A DNA stretch of 64,000 nt from 3107 sp001483205. Lineage in GTDB: Bacteria; Pseudomonadota; Alphaproteobacteria; Rhodobacterales; Rhodobacteraceae. The first letter of the stretch is position 1; the number at the start of each line of letters is the position of its first letter. Shown here one piece after another: positions 17,407-26,424 of the stretch. A program made the position numbers and the translations under genes. The stretch spans positions 1,054,001 to 1,118,000 of the forward strand of contig OZ219809.1 in assembly GCA_964291375.2 (NCBI GenBank), read 5' to 3'. Below the pieces are notes generated by a model. The model had not been told where the DNA came from. It saw only the letters and a list, made by a program, of their open reading frames with translations, and made no database searches.

Positions 17407-19245
17407 TCACTCAAGCTGCCCCTTAACCGCCTCGATCAACTCCGCCAGCGAGAACGGCTTGGCCAGAAAGGCCGCCCCCGGCACCTGCGACCCGTTTTCC
17501 CCGAACACATCCTCGGCATATCCCGAAACAAAGATCACCCGGACACCGGGGCGATCCCGGAGCGCCTGCCTGACCCATCCCGGCCCGTCCAGCCCCGGCA
17601 TCACCACATCAGTCACGAAAAGATCGACACACAACGCCTTGTCCTGCAACCTGTCCAGCGCTTCCTCGGCGCTTCCGGCCTCCAGCACCTCATAGCCATA
17701 CATCCGCAGGGCGCGCGCGGCAAAGGCGCGGACCGGGGCCTCATCCTCAACCAGCAGCACGACGCCCTTGGCCGATGCCCCGGACCGGGCCGGTTTCCGG
17801 GCCCGCGCGACCGGTTTGTCGTCCGCCTGCGGGGGCGCGTCCTCCCGCGCGGGCAGATAGATGGTAAAGGTCGCCCCCTGCCCTTCATCGCTATCGACAA
17901 AGATAAAACCGCCGCTCTGCTTCACGATGCCATAGGCCATCGACAGGCCAAGGCCCGTCCCCTGCCCGGTTTTCTTGGTCGTAAAGAACGGCTCGAATAT
18001 CTTGGCGCGCACATCGCCCGGCATCCCCACTCCGTGATCGCGCACCGAGATCGTCACATAGCGCCCGGCGGGCACCTCGGCATGATCGCGCAAAAGCGGC
18101 CTGTCCAGGCATCGCGTCTCGGTCCTGACCTCAATCCTGCCGCCACCGGGCATCGCGTCACGGGCATTGACAACCAGATTCATCAGCACCTGTTCCATCT
18201 GCCGCCGGTCAGCGCAGACAGAGTTCAGGCCCGGCCCGGTCGAGACGCTGAGCGCCACTTTCTCGCCCACCAACCGGCCAAGCAAATGGGTCATCCCCGA
18301 CAACACCTGCCCCAGATCGAGAATTTCCGCCCGCAGGGTCTGTTTGCGCGAAAACGCCAGAAGCTGCCCGACAAGGCCCACCGCCCGGTTCGCGTTTTCG
18401 TTGATCTGCTGAAGGTTGGCGTGGTCCGGATCATTCCGGCCCCGCGTGGCAAGCAGCAAATCGCAATGGCCCGAAATCGCCGTCAGCAGGTTGTTGAAGT
18501 CATGGGCGATGCCCCCCGCCAACTGTCCGATCGCCTGCATTTTCTGGCTTTGGACGATTTGGGCTTCGAGTGTCTTCAGCGCGGTTGCATCGGTGAATGT
18601 GGCCAAAAGCCGCCCGCTGCCGGGGCTGGCAAAGCCCGAAAGCGAAACCTGCACGAAGGTTTCCCGGTCTGCGTGGCGGACCCTGAGCGTTTCCGCCTTG
18701 TCAAGGCCATAGCCCCTAAGCGCGTCATCAACCCAGCTTCGCACCGGGCGGCCCGGCCCCTCGACCAGATCGCTGAGCGCCGTCGCCCCGGTGTCGGGGC
18801 CTGCGTCGGGCGGGGAAAGCAACGCGCGCGCCCGCTGGTTCAGATGCGCGATTCGCCCGCCTTCGCCGATCTCAGCCAGAGCAATCGGCAGGGTGTCGAG
18901 GGCGGCCCGGGCGGGGCGGGTCAGGGGCGCGTCCGGTTCCCCGATGCGCCACAACAGGGTGTTGTCATTATACAGGCGCAGCACCGTTATGCCGATGTTT
19001 TCGCCGGTGGGGGCGCGGCCCTCTTCCTGCGCCGCACCGTGGGTAAGCGCGCTGTCCATAAGACGCTGGCAAAGCGCGGCAGCCCCCTCAAGCCGCCCGT
19101 CGAGCATTTGGCCGACGGACGCGCTGGTCGCCGGGCCAAACCGCGCCGCCGCGCTCGGGTTCTGATAGGTGATTGTGCCGTCCCGCGCCGACAGGACGCC
19201 CGGCGCAGGCTCCCGTTCCAGAATTGCCGTTACCTGCTCACGCAT
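17407..19245 (-). CDS. cckA: Cell-cycle hybrid histidine kinase/phosphatase CckA
   Basis: A 612-residue hybrid kinase that feeds the ChpT-CtrA phosphorelay, which controls cell cycle, motility and, in Rhodobacter, gene transfer agent expression. PAS-like sensory regions come first. The HisKA block QKMQAIGQLAGGIAHDFNN places the phosphorylated His at 248. The ATPase domain with FEPFFTTKKTGQGTGLGLSM follows, and a C-terminal receiver has Asp546 (FVTDVVMPGLDGP). FVSGYAEDVF near the end is a CckA hallmark. No transmembrane segment is evident, unlike Caulobacter CckA. The ATG at 19245 has AAGGGA upstream; a TTG at 19305 is the alternative. It is on the recA strand. Confidence 0.9.
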   Translation of the reverse strand: MREQVTAILEREPAPGVLSARDGTITYQNPSAAARFGPATSASVGQMLDGRLEGAAALCQRLMDSALTHGAAQEEGRAPTGENIGITVLRLYNDNTLLWRIGEPDAPLTRPARAALDTLPIALAEIGEGGRIAHLNQRARALLSPPDAGPDTGATALSDLVEGPGRPVRSWVDDALRGYGLDKAETLRVRHADRETFVQVSLSGFASPGSGRLLATFTDATALKTLEAQIVQSQKMQAIGQLAGGIAHDFNNLLTAISGHCDLLLATRGRNDPDHANLQQINENANRAVGLVGQLLAFSRKQTLRAEILDLGQVLSGMTHLLGRLVGEKVALSVSTGPGLNSVCADRRQMEQVLMNLVVNARDAMPGGGRIEVRTETRCLDRPLLRDHAEVPAGRYVTISVRDHGVGMPGDVRAKIFEPFFTTKKTGQGTGLGLSMAYGIVKQSGGFIFVDSDEGQGATFTIYLPAREDAPPQADDKPVARARKPARSGASAKGVVLLVEDEAPVRAFAARALRMYGYEVLEAGSAEEALDRLQDKALCVDLFVTDVVMPGLDGPGWVRQALRDRPGVRVIFVSGYAEDVFGENGSQVPGAAFLAKPFSLAELIEAVKGQLE

Positions 19246-19500
19246 CCGCCATCCCTTTGCCGCTGCCTTTTCGTTGTCTTTCTGCCGCCGCCGGTCGCCT
19301 GTCAACCATCGCGCGCATCCCCCGCCGCCCGCCGTTCCGGTGTTTGGTAAATCTTCCCTAATTCCCGGTTAAGCCGCCCCCTTTCCGGTTAAGCCGCCTC
19401 ATTCCCGGTTAAGCGACCCCCGCCCCCGATCAGACCGATGGCTTGCGGCGGGGGCGCGGGGCGGATATTAGGCAGACGGACACAATCACCGGGGCCAGGA

Positions 19501-19761
19501 ATGAACACTTCTCCGACCGACGGCAGCTATCACGTCACCGCAGATGAATTGCGCCAGTTCATCGAGCGTTTTGAACGGCTGGAAGCCGAAAAGAAAGACA
19601 TCGCCGACCAGCAGAAGGAAGTGATGGCAGAGGCCAAGGGGCGCGGCTATGACACCCGGATTATGCGCAAGGTGATCGCGCTGCGCAAGCGTGACGCCGA
19701 TGACATCGCCGAAGAGGAAGCCGTGCTTGATATGTATAAGCAGGCGCTCGGCATGGCCTGA
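19501..19761 (+). CDS. gapR: DUF2312 / GapR-type nucleoid-associated protein
   Basis: An 86-residue protein matching DUF2312. The Caulobacter member, GapR, binds overtwisted AT-rich DNA and helps replication and gyrase action. The helical core ELRQFIERFERLEAEKKDI, the AEAKGRGYDTRIMRKVIALR block and the end VLDMYKQALGMA are the family hallmarks. The ATG at 19501 follows GGGGCCAGGA, a usable ribosome binding site, and fits the normal length. It lies between cckA and an ABC permease, alone in its direction until the permease. The symbol rests on family membership only. Confidence 0.85.
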   Translation: MNTSPTDGSYHVTADELRQFIERFERLEAEKKDIADQQKEVMAEAKGRGYDTRIMRKVIALRKRDADDIAEEEAVLDMYKQALGMA

Positions 19762-19826
19762 CCTTCGGGCGATTGCGGGCGCACGGGGCCGTGACTGCCC
19801 CCGGCGGGCGCAGCCCTGACCATTGT

Positions 19827-20040
19827 CAAGACTTCTGTATATTGGCTTGGGCAGGGCAGCCGCCTGCCTGGGCGGGCGCTTTTCGCGAAACTCCACACTG
19901 GCGATGGTCCTGCAATAAAGTCCATACGCGCCAAAGGGTTGAGACGTTTATAGCGCCTGCCGGGGGGCAGGCAGGCGCTGCCCGGCGCAAGCGCCGGGCG
20001 GACGGTTTGGCCACTGACGCGCCATTATTCAGAGGTCTTG
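19827..20040. repeat. Long interspersed repeat with inverted ends
   Basis: Begins AAGACTTCTGTATATTGGC and ends CCATTATTCAGAGGTCTTG. Inside are blocks also found at 24.3, 27.3 and 28.3 kb: GCAGCCGCCTGCCTGGGCGG, ACTGGCGATGGTCCTGCAAT, AAAGTCCATACGCG, GAGACGTTTATAGCGCCTGC and the hairpin-forming GGCGCAAGCGCC. No coding capacity was seen. Confidence 0.7.
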
Positions 20041-20078
20041 CATATAGCCAAACGACTGCATTTTGGCCTTACGCCCCG

Positions 20079-20290
20079 GCCCTGACCCCGCCCGGTCGCA
20101 AGACCGGGCCGCGCCGTCTCACCCCTCAATGGGGTGAACGGCGCGCCCCCCCCGTGCGGGCCGGACGCGGCCTTTCGGGGTGTTCGCGCATCTGTCCCGG
20201 CAAAGTGCCTGACATTTGCACCCTGCCCGGATCAGGGTTGGAAGCTGTGATCAATTTTACGTCGCCACGCTATATGCAAAGGTCATTCTC
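20079..20290. repeat. Two further repeat modules upstream of the iron-type permease
   Basis: The first module carries CCGGTCGCAAGACCGG and CACCCCTCAATGGGGTG, as at 12.2 and 22.3 kb. The second contains GATCAATTTTACGTCGCCAC followed by GCTATATGCAAAGGTC, closely related to copies at 44.9, 45.1 and 59.4 kb. Confidence 0.6.
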
Positions 20291-20367
20291 AAGCTGAAGC
20301 CCCAAACCCATAGCCCCCACACCGCCTTTCTGGACAGCCGAACCGGATTCGGATAGGCCGACGGCGG

Positions 20368-22053
20368 ATGACAGACCCCCGGCATATGAGCGCGCGCGCG
20401 GCGGCCCTGCCGCCCCCCCCCCGGCGGCGGCGGCCCCGCCCCGACCCCTGGTCAGCGGGGGCGCTTGTGATCGCCGCTCTGGCAATCTGTCCGATCCTCG
20501 CGGTGGTCTGGATCGCCTTTCACCCCGGCGAAAACATCTGGCCCCATCTGCTGGCCACCACACTCCCCCGTTACCTGACCAACACCCTGATGCTGATGCT
20601 CTGTGTCGGTGCGTTGTCGGCGGCGGTCGGCGCCGGGGCGGCGTGGCTCATATCAATGTATCGGTTTCCCGGCGCGCGCTGGCTCGAATGGCTGTTGTTG
20701 TTGCCGCTGGCGATTCCGGCCTATGTCGGGGCCTATGCGCTGGTGGATTTCCTCGAATATGCCGGGCCGGTTCAGACCGCCCTGCGCGAGACATTCGGCT
20801 GGCAGGACGCGCGCGACTACCGGTTTCCGCCGATCCGTTCGCGCGGAGCGGCTGTTATCGTTCTGACCTGCTCGCTCTTCCCCTATGTCTATCTGCTGGC
20901 CCGCGCCGCATTCCGCGAACATTCCGCCGCCGCCTATGAGGTCGCACAGGCCCTGGGCGCAGGCCCGGTTGCCCGGTTCTTTCGCGTCGGCCTGCCGCTG
21001 GCCCGCCCGGCGATTGCCGCCGGAACCGCGATTGTGATGATGGAGACGGTCGCCGATTTCGGCGTGGTCGAGTTTTTCGCCGTCCAAACCCTGACCACCG
21101 GCATTTTCACCACATGGCTGGAGGCCGGAAATGCCGGGGGCGCGGCCCAGATCGCCGGGGTCGTGCTGTTGCTGGTGCTTTTGCTGATCGGTCTGGAAAA
21201 GGCCGAACGGCGGCGGAACCGCTATCACAACGCCCCGCGCCAGAGCCGCCCGAACCTTCCGGTGCAGCTCAGGGGGTGGCGCGGCTGGCTGGCCTGTGTT
21301 CTGTGCGCGCTGCCCTTTGTGGCCGGTTTCGTGCTGCCGGTCTCGGTGATCGGCTCTCATGCGCTGAGCAACCGGCGGCTGTGGCTTGATCCGGGCCTGC
21401 TTGAGGCATCGGTTAATACGCTCTGGGTGGGCGGTTGTGCGGCGGCGCTGACGGTGGCGGCGGCGCTGTTCATGGTCTATGGGGTGCGCCTGACCGGGCG
21501 GCGGCTGCCGGGGTTGCTGCTGCCGTGCGCCTCTGTTGGTTATGCCGCGCCGGGGGCGGTGCTGGCCGTCGGCATCCTGATCCCGCTGGCGGCGCTGGAT
21601 CATATGGTTGCCGATGGAGTGCTGGCGCTGACCGGCCATGATCCGGGCCTGATCCTGACCGGCTCGGCGGCGGCGCTGATCTATGCCTATGGGGTGCGTT
21701 TCTTTGCCATTGCTCAGGGGGCGGCGGACGCGGCGCTTGGCCGCATCCCGCCCAGCCTGCCGATGGCCGCCCGGTCGCTGGGCCGGACAACCGGCGGCGT
21801 GCTGCGGGAAATTCATGCGCCACTGATCCGGGGCAGCATCGCCACCGCGCTGCTTCTGGTGTTTGTCGATTGCGTGAAGGAGCTTCCGGCGACGCTGCTG
21901 CTGCGTCCGTTCAATTTCAACACCCTGTCCACGCGGGTCTATGAACAGGCGTCGCTGGAGAACCTCGAAGACGCCGCGCCTGCCGCGATGTTTGTCATCC
22001 TTGTCGGGCTGTGCGCCGTGGTCGCGCTGGCGCGGTCCAGCCGCCGTATCTGA
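20368..22053 (+). CDS. Iron(III)-type ABC transporter permease (FbpB-like, two fused permease halves)
   Basis: A 561-residue inner-membrane protein with about twelve hydrophobic segments in two homologous halves, as in FbpB/SfuB permeases for ferric iron. Each half has an EAA-type loop: AYEVAQALGAGPVARFFRVG and MAARSLGRTTGGVLREIHAP. PLAIPAYVGAYALVDFLEYA is typical of this subfamily. The ATG at 20368 or the one six codons later could be used; the N terminus is basic and proline-rich. Neither the binding protein nor the ATPase is adjacent, so partners must be encoded elsewhere. tRNA-Thr follows. Confidence 0.85.
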   Translation: MTDPRHMSARAAALPPPPRRRRPRPDPWSAGALVIAALAICPILAVVWIAFHPGENIWPHLLATTLPRYLTNTLMLMLCVGALSAAVGAGAAWLISMYRFPGARWLEWLLLLPLAIPAYVGAYALVDFLEYAGPVQTALRETFGWQDARDYRFPPIRSRGAAVIVLTCSLFPYVYLLARAAFREHSAAAYEVAQALGAGPVARFFRVGLPLARPAIAAGTAIVMMETVADFGVVEFFAVQTLTTGIFTTWLEAGNAGGAAQIAGVVLLLVLLLIGLEKAERRRNRYHNAPRQSRPNLPVQLRGWRGWLACVLCALPFVAGFVLPVSVIGSHALSNRRLWLDPGLLEASVNTLWVGGCAAALTVAAALFMVYGVRLTGRRLPGLLLPCASVGYAAPGAVLAVGILIPLAALDHMVADGVLALTGHDPGLILTGSAAALIYAYGVRFFAIAQGAADAALGRIPPSLPMAARSLGRTTGGVLREIHAPLIRGSIATALLLVFVDCVKELPATLLLRPFNFNTLSTRVYEQASLENLEDAAPAAMFVILVGLCAVVALARSSRRI

Positions 22054-22125
22054 GTTTCAGCACTTCCCCGCTTGCGCGCGCGGGGGCGGGCGCGTAGATA
22101 CGCCCTGCCCCGGACAACACCCGGA

Positions 22126-22201
22126 GCCGGTATAGCTCAGCAGGTAGAGCACGTGATTTGTAATCTCGGGGTCGGGGGTTCGAGTCCCTCTGCCGGCACC
22201 A
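22126..22201 (+). tRNA. tRNA-Thr(TGT)
   Basis: A full cloverleaf of 76 nt with encoded CCA. The acceptor strands are GCCGGTA and TGCCGGC, the D-arm is GCTCAGCAGGTAGAGC, and the anticodon loop TTTGTAA carries TGT. The T-arm is GGGGGTTCGAGTCCCTC. One T-T mismatch sits in the middle of the anticodon stem (CGTGA with TCTCG); otherwise pairing is normal. Confidence 0.95.
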
Positions 22202-22246
22202 TTTTTCCGTCCCTGCCCCTGATCCTGTCAGGGGGCGATGTGAGCA

Positions 22247-22345
22247 CGGATGACCCGAAAGGCAGCGCCCGGCATTGATCCCGCCCGGTCGCAAGACCGG
22301 GCCGCGCCGTCTACCCCTCAATGGGGCGGCGCGCGCCCCCCGACA
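22247..22345. repeat. Interspersed repeat between tRNA-Thr and the Atm1-type gene
   Basis: Contains GAAAGGCAGCGCCCGGC, the self-complementary CCGGTCGCAAGACCGG and TACCCCTCAATGGGG, matching modules at 12.2 and 20.1 kb. Confidence 0.55.
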
Positions 22346-22352
22346 ACAGACA

Positions 22353-24188
22353 TCAGGCGGCATCATCATCATGCTCTGCCTGCTGACGCCGCCACAGATG
22401 CGCATACCGTCCGTCGCGGGCCAAAAGCGCGTCATGGTCGCCTTCCTCGATCACCTTGCCATCCTGCAACACGACAATCCGATCAGCGTCGGCAATGGTG
22501 GACAGACGATGCGCGATGGTGATCACGGTGCGCCCCCGCCCCATCTCGGCCAGCGCCTCCAGAATATCGTGCTCCGTATCGGTATCGAGCGCGCTTGTTG
22601 CCTCATCCAGCAACAGGATCGGCGGGTTCTTGAGGATCGTGCGGGCAATCCCCACCCGCTGCTTTTCACCGCCGGACAGTTTCAGCCCCCGCTCTCCGAC
22701 CACGGTGTCATAGCCCTCGGGCAGCGCCATGACGAACTCGTGAATCCGCGCCGCCTTTGCCGCCGCCTCGACCTCTTCGCGCGCCGCCCCCGCCCGGCCA
22801 TAGGCGATATTGTAATAGATCGTGTCATTGAACAGCACCGTGTCCTGCGGCACCACGCCGATGGCGGCGTGCAGGCTTTCCTGAGTCACCTCGCGCACAT
22901 CCTGCCCGTCAATCCTCAGCGCCCCGCCGGTCACGTCATAGAACCGGAACAGCAGCCGCCCGATGGTCGATTTGCCGGACCCTGACGGCCCGACAATCGC
23001 CAGCGCCTCGCCTGCGGGCACTTTAAGCGACACCCCGTCCAGGATCGGGCGCTCTGCCTCATACCCGAAACGAATATCGTCAAATTCGACCTCTCCGCCA
23101 TTGATACGCACCGGCAATGCCCCCGGCGCATCTTTGATCTCGGCAGGCTGGCCCAACAGGTCGAACATCTCGCCCATATCCACCAGAGACTGCCGGATTT
23201 CCCGGTAAACGGTGCCAAGAAAATTCAGCGGCATGGTGATCTGGATCATATAGGCGTTGACCATCACGAAATCGCCCACCGTCAGCTCGCCCCGCGACAC
23301 GCCAATGGCCGCCAGCACCATCACCCCCACCAGCCCGGCGGTGATCAGAATCGATTGCCCGAAATTGAGCGCCCCCAGAGACCATTGGGTTTTCAGCGCC
23401 GCAACCTCATATCCGGCCATGGATTCGTCATACCGGGTTGCCTCGCGCTTTTCGGCCCCGAAATATTTGACGGTCTCGAAATTCAGCAGGCTGTCGATGG
23501 CCTTCTGATTGGCCTCGGTGTCCTGATCATTCATCTCGCGCCGGATTTTCACCCGCCACTCGGTCAGCCGGAAGGTAAACCAGATATAAAGCCCCACGGT
23601 CAGCGCCACAATCGCCAGATAGCGGGCGTCAAAGACCAGCAGCAGGATGATGCCGACCATCGAAAGCTCAAGGATCAGCGGCCCGATAGACAGCAGCATA
23701 AAGCGCAGCAGGAAATCGACCCCTTTGACGCCGCGCTCGATGATCCGCGACAGCCCGCCGGTCTTGCGGGTGATGTGATAGCGCAGCGACAGGGCGTGGA
23801 TATGCTCGAATGTCTCCAGGGCCAGCTTGCGCAGTGCCCGCTGGCCGACGCGGGCAAAGATCACATCGCGCATTTGCTGAAAGCCGACGGTCATCGCCCG
23901 TGATATGCCATAGGCCAGTGTCAGCCCGATGGCCCCGGCCCCCAGCATCCAGGCCGCATCCGGCCCCTCGCCCGACAGGTTGTCCACCGCCGCCTTATAG
24001 AGGAACGGCGTGAAGACCGCGATCACCTTGGCCATCAGCAGCGCCAGCAATGACAGCACGACCCGGCGTTTGACCCAGGCCTGCCCGTCCGGCCAGAGGT
24101 AAGGCGCGACCTTGCGGACCGTGCGCATGTTGGCGCTGTCCCGGCGGGGCGGGCGCGATGCGGTCAGAGAGGGCGTTGCGCGGCGCAT
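22353..24188 (-). CDS. Atm1-type ABC exporter (glutathione/heavy-metal family)
   Basis: A 611-residue fused ABC half-transporter closest to ABCB7/Atm1, whose bacterial members export glutathione conjugates or complexed metals. The N-terminal membrane domain has six predicted segments and the family signatures LRKLALETFEHIHALSLRYH and LNFETVKYFGAEKREATRYD. The C-terminal ATPase has Walker A GPSGSGKST, signature LSGGEKQRVGIA, Walker B ILLLDEATSALD and an AHRLST switch. The start is ATG 24188, or an internal Met 21 codons later just before RTVRKVAPYLWP. It lies upstream of nothing obvious on its strand. Confidence 0.9.
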   Translation of the reverse strand: MRRATPSLTASRPPRRDSANMRTVRKVAPYLWPDGQAWVKRRVVLSLLALLMAKVIAVFTPFLYKAAVDNLSGEGPDAAWMLGAGAIGLTLAYGISRAMTVGFQQMRDVIFARVGQRALRKLALETFEHIHALSLRYHITRKTGGLSRIIERGVKGVDFLLRFMLLSIGPLILELSMVGIILLLVFDARYLAIVALTVGLYIWFTFRLTEWRVKIRREMNDQDTEANQKAIDSLLNFETVKYFGAEKREATRYDESMAGYEVAALKTQWSLGALNFGQSILITAGLVGVMVLAAIGVSRGELTVGDFVMVNAYMIQITMPLNFLGTVYREIRQSLVDMGEMFDLLGQPAEIKDAPGALPVRINGGEVEFDDIRFGYEAERPILDGVSLKVPAGEALAIVGPSGSGKSTIGRLLFRFYDVTGGALRIDGQDVREVTQESLHAAIGVVPQDTVLFNDTIYYNIAYGRAGAAREEVEAAAKAARIHEFVMALPEGYDTVVGERGLKLSGGEKQRVGIARTILKNPPILLLDEATSALDTDTEHDILEALAEMGRGRTVITIAHRLSTIADADRIVVLQDGKVIEEGDHDALLARDGRYAHLWRRQQAEHDDDAA

Positions 24189-24289
24189 GGGCTATCCCGG
24201 AATGGCTTTGTCCATCCGGTTTAATCGCAGTGCGGCAGATTGGCCAGACGGATGATGGTTTTGCCGGGACAGATGCGCGGACAGCCCGA

Positions 24290-24505
24290 AAAAGACCTCT
24301 GCATATTGACCGAGCCGGGCAGCCGCCTGCTTGGGCAGGCGCTTTTCCGACAACCTACATTGGCGATGGTCTTGCCATAAAGCCTATACGATCCAAAGAG
24401 TTGAGGCGTCTATAAGCGCCTGCCGGGGGGCAGGCAGGCGCTGCCCGGCGTTCCGCCGGGCGGGAACAGGGCCGGAAGCTGGACTCAAAATCCGGTCGTC
24501 AGGCT
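24290..24505. repeat. Long interspersed repeat downstream of the LysM gene
   Basis: Starts AAGACCTCTGCATATTGAC and includes GGGCAGCCGCCTGC, TTGGCGATGGTCTTGCCATA, AAAGCCTATACG, TTGAGGCGTCTATAAGCGCC, the Gly-rich palindromic block CCGGGGGGCAGGCAGG and the end GGACTCAAAATCCGG followed by TCAGGCTATA. It fills the 354-bp gap between two genes. Confidence 0.7.
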
Positions 24506-24542
24506 ATATGCCCCGTGCGCCCGCAGCAGAGGGTCGTTCCGC

Positions 24543-26324
24543 CTATTCCGCCGCCTCATCCGCCGGCACGGTAAAGATTTGTCCGGGATAGATCAGGTCG
24601 GGGTCGCGAATCTGATCCCGGTTCGCCTCGTAAACCCGGACATAGAGGATGCCCGCCCCATAGTTGCGCCGGGCAATCCCCCACAATGTGTAACCCGGCT
24701 GCACGGTTACAAGCTGCACGCGGGGGGGCGTCGGGGCGGCCTCTGTTGTCACAGGCGCATCGGTTTCGGGGGCAGCTTCCGGTTCGGTCCCGGCCTCTGC
24801 CGTCGCCAGAGCATCAGTTTCGGGGGCGGCTTCCGGTTCGGGCGCGGTCTCTGCCGTCGCCAGAGCATCGGTTTCTGGGGCGGCTTCCGGCTCGGGCGCA
24901 ACCTCTGCCGTCGCCAGAGCATCAGTTTCGGGGGCGACTCCCGGTTCGGGCGCGGTCTCTGCCGTCGCCAGAGCATCGGTTTCGGGGGCGACTCCCGGCT
25001 CGAGCGCAACCTCTGCCGTCGCCAGAGCATCGGTTTCTGGGGCGGCTTCCGGTTCGGTCCCGGTCTCTGCCGTCACCAGAGCATCAGTTTCGGGGGCGAC
25101 TCCCGGTTTGGCCACCATCTCTGACACTGCGTCGCCCGCATCGGCGGCCTCCACCGCCATATCCGTATCCGCCTCTGTTGATGCGGTTTCCTCTTCCGCC
25201 ACCTGAGCCTCAGCCTCCGCCCCCGTCTGACCCAGCGCATCGGCGACAACCTCCGGTGCCTCGCGCAGGAACGGGGTTTCGATCCGCGCCACCACCTTTC
25301 CCTGCGCATCCGTCTGGTCAATCCGCAGGGTATAGAGGCCCGCCGCCACCCCCGACAGCAGCATCGTCCACTGGCCATCCCGACCTGGGGCAACGCTGTT
25401 CGCCCAATCATTATCAAGATAGGCGACGATGAACCCCGCCGCCCCGTCGTCATCCACCGGTCCCGCCCGGCCCGACAGGCGCACCGTATCGGCATCGGAA
25501 TAGGAAATCGTGTCGATGGTCAGCACCTGTTCGGCCTGCGGCGTGGCAGGTTGCAGCACCTGCACTCCGCCGGTTTCGTCGGTTTCGTCGGTCAGCAGCA
25601 CAGCCGTGCCTGAGTGTGGCGCGGACTCTTCGCCTTCATCGGCCAGCCCCCGGACCTCCCCGGTATCCGCGTCTGCCACGACCGCAGGCGGCGACGGGGC
25701 GACCGGGGCCAGAATCACAGTCTGCTCAGACAGAATCGCCCCGTCCCCCTGCCCGACCATCAGCGTCAGAACCCGCGCGGCATCGCTTTCCCCGGCCCGG
25801 AAAAACGCCACAAACTCCCCGTTCGCGTCGGCGACGGCGCGGGCAACTTCCGAATCATCCATCAGCACAATGACGGTTGACCCCGCCGGGGCCTTGCCCG
25901 CCACCAGCACCTCGCCGTCGGGCGACAGACGGACCACTTCAAACTCAGGCGCAGACGGGCGCGTGAGCGCGATTTGCTCAGGAGTTTCTGCGGTGGCTTC
26001 TTCGGCGGTTTGTTCAGTGGCTTCTGCGGTGACTTCCTCAGTAGCGTCCCCGGTGGCGGCCTCGGGCGCGGTTGCCGTGTCTGCGGGCGCTGCATCCCTG
26101 TCATCCGCCCCGGCCCCCTGCCCGGCCAGAGCCGCCTCTGCCGTCTCTTCCTGCGGGGCCTCACCGACCACCGCATCGGGCTGCTCCTGAACACTGGTTT
26201 CATCGGGCACGGGTGTCTCCACCCCCCCGTCATCCCACCACAGCAGATACGCCGCGATGAGGGCCACAACCACGCCTGCGCCACCAAGCGCATACCCCCC
26301 CGATCTTCCGAACCTTCTCGCCAT
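24543..26324 (-). CDS. Membrane-anchored LysM protein with seven 18-residue repeats
   Basis: A 593-residue envelope protein. Residues 9-28 form an N-terminal membrane anchor. A long acidic Ala/Glu-rich region follows, then Ig-like segments (about 155-340) such as VRLSPDGEVLVAGKAPAGST and VRLSGRAGPVDDDG. Seven copies of an 18-residue PETDALATAE-type repeat lie at about 405-530, and a C-terminal LysM domain (VQPGYTLWGIARRNYG to LIYPGQIFTVPADE) should bind peptidoglycan. The ATG at 26324 is chosen because the anchor follows directly. It diverges from the LOG-family gene, so the two share a promoter region of about 100 bp. Confidence 0.85.
   Translation of the reverse strand: MARRFGRSGGYALGGAGVVVALIAAYLLWWDDGGVETPVPDETSVQEQPDAVVGEAPQEETAEAALAGQGAGADDRDAAPADTATAPEAATGDATEEVTAEATEQTAEEATAETPEQIALTRPSAPEFEVVRLSPDGEVLVAGKAPAGSTVIVLMDDSEVARAVADANGEFVAFFRAGESDAARVLTLMVGQGDGAILSEQTVILAPVAPSPPAVVADADTGEVRGLADEGEESAPHSGTAVLLTDETDETGGVQVLQPATPQAEQVLTIDTISYSDADTVRLSGRAGPVDDDGAAGFIVAYLDNDWANSVAPGRDGQWTMLLSGVAAGLYTLRIDQTDAQGKVVARIETPFLREAPEVVADALGQTGAEAEAQVAEEETASTEADTDMAVEAADAGDAVSEMVAKPGVAPETDALVTAETGTEPEAAPETDALATAEVALEPGVAPETDALATAETAPEPGVAPETDALATAEVAPEPEAAPETDALATAETAPEPEAAPETDALATAEAGTEPEAAPETDAPVTTEAAPTPPRVQLVTVQPGYTLWGIARRNYGAGILYVRVYEANRDQIRDPDLIYPGQIFTVPADEAAE
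24748..25110 (-). repeat. 54-bp coding tandem repeats in the LysM protein
   Basis: About seven imperfect 54-bp copies encode the PETDALATAE-type repeats. Variation is mostly in the second half of the unit (EAAPEPEAA, EVALEPGVA, EAGTEPEAA). Copy-number change stays in frame, so the spacer could vary between strains. Confidence 0.85.
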
Positions 26325-26424
26325 TTTATATCCCCGCCGATTGCACAACACCCCTACAGGCGCTTGTGAGACCCTATCAACACCGTTATCACAGGTCAAA
26401 ACAAGCCTTGATCGGGGAAATGCA

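Noticed and set aside
17239..19350. 703-codon plus-strand frame opposite cckA
   Set aside because: Composition is typical of a GC-rich antisense frame, and the minus strand has all kinase motifs.
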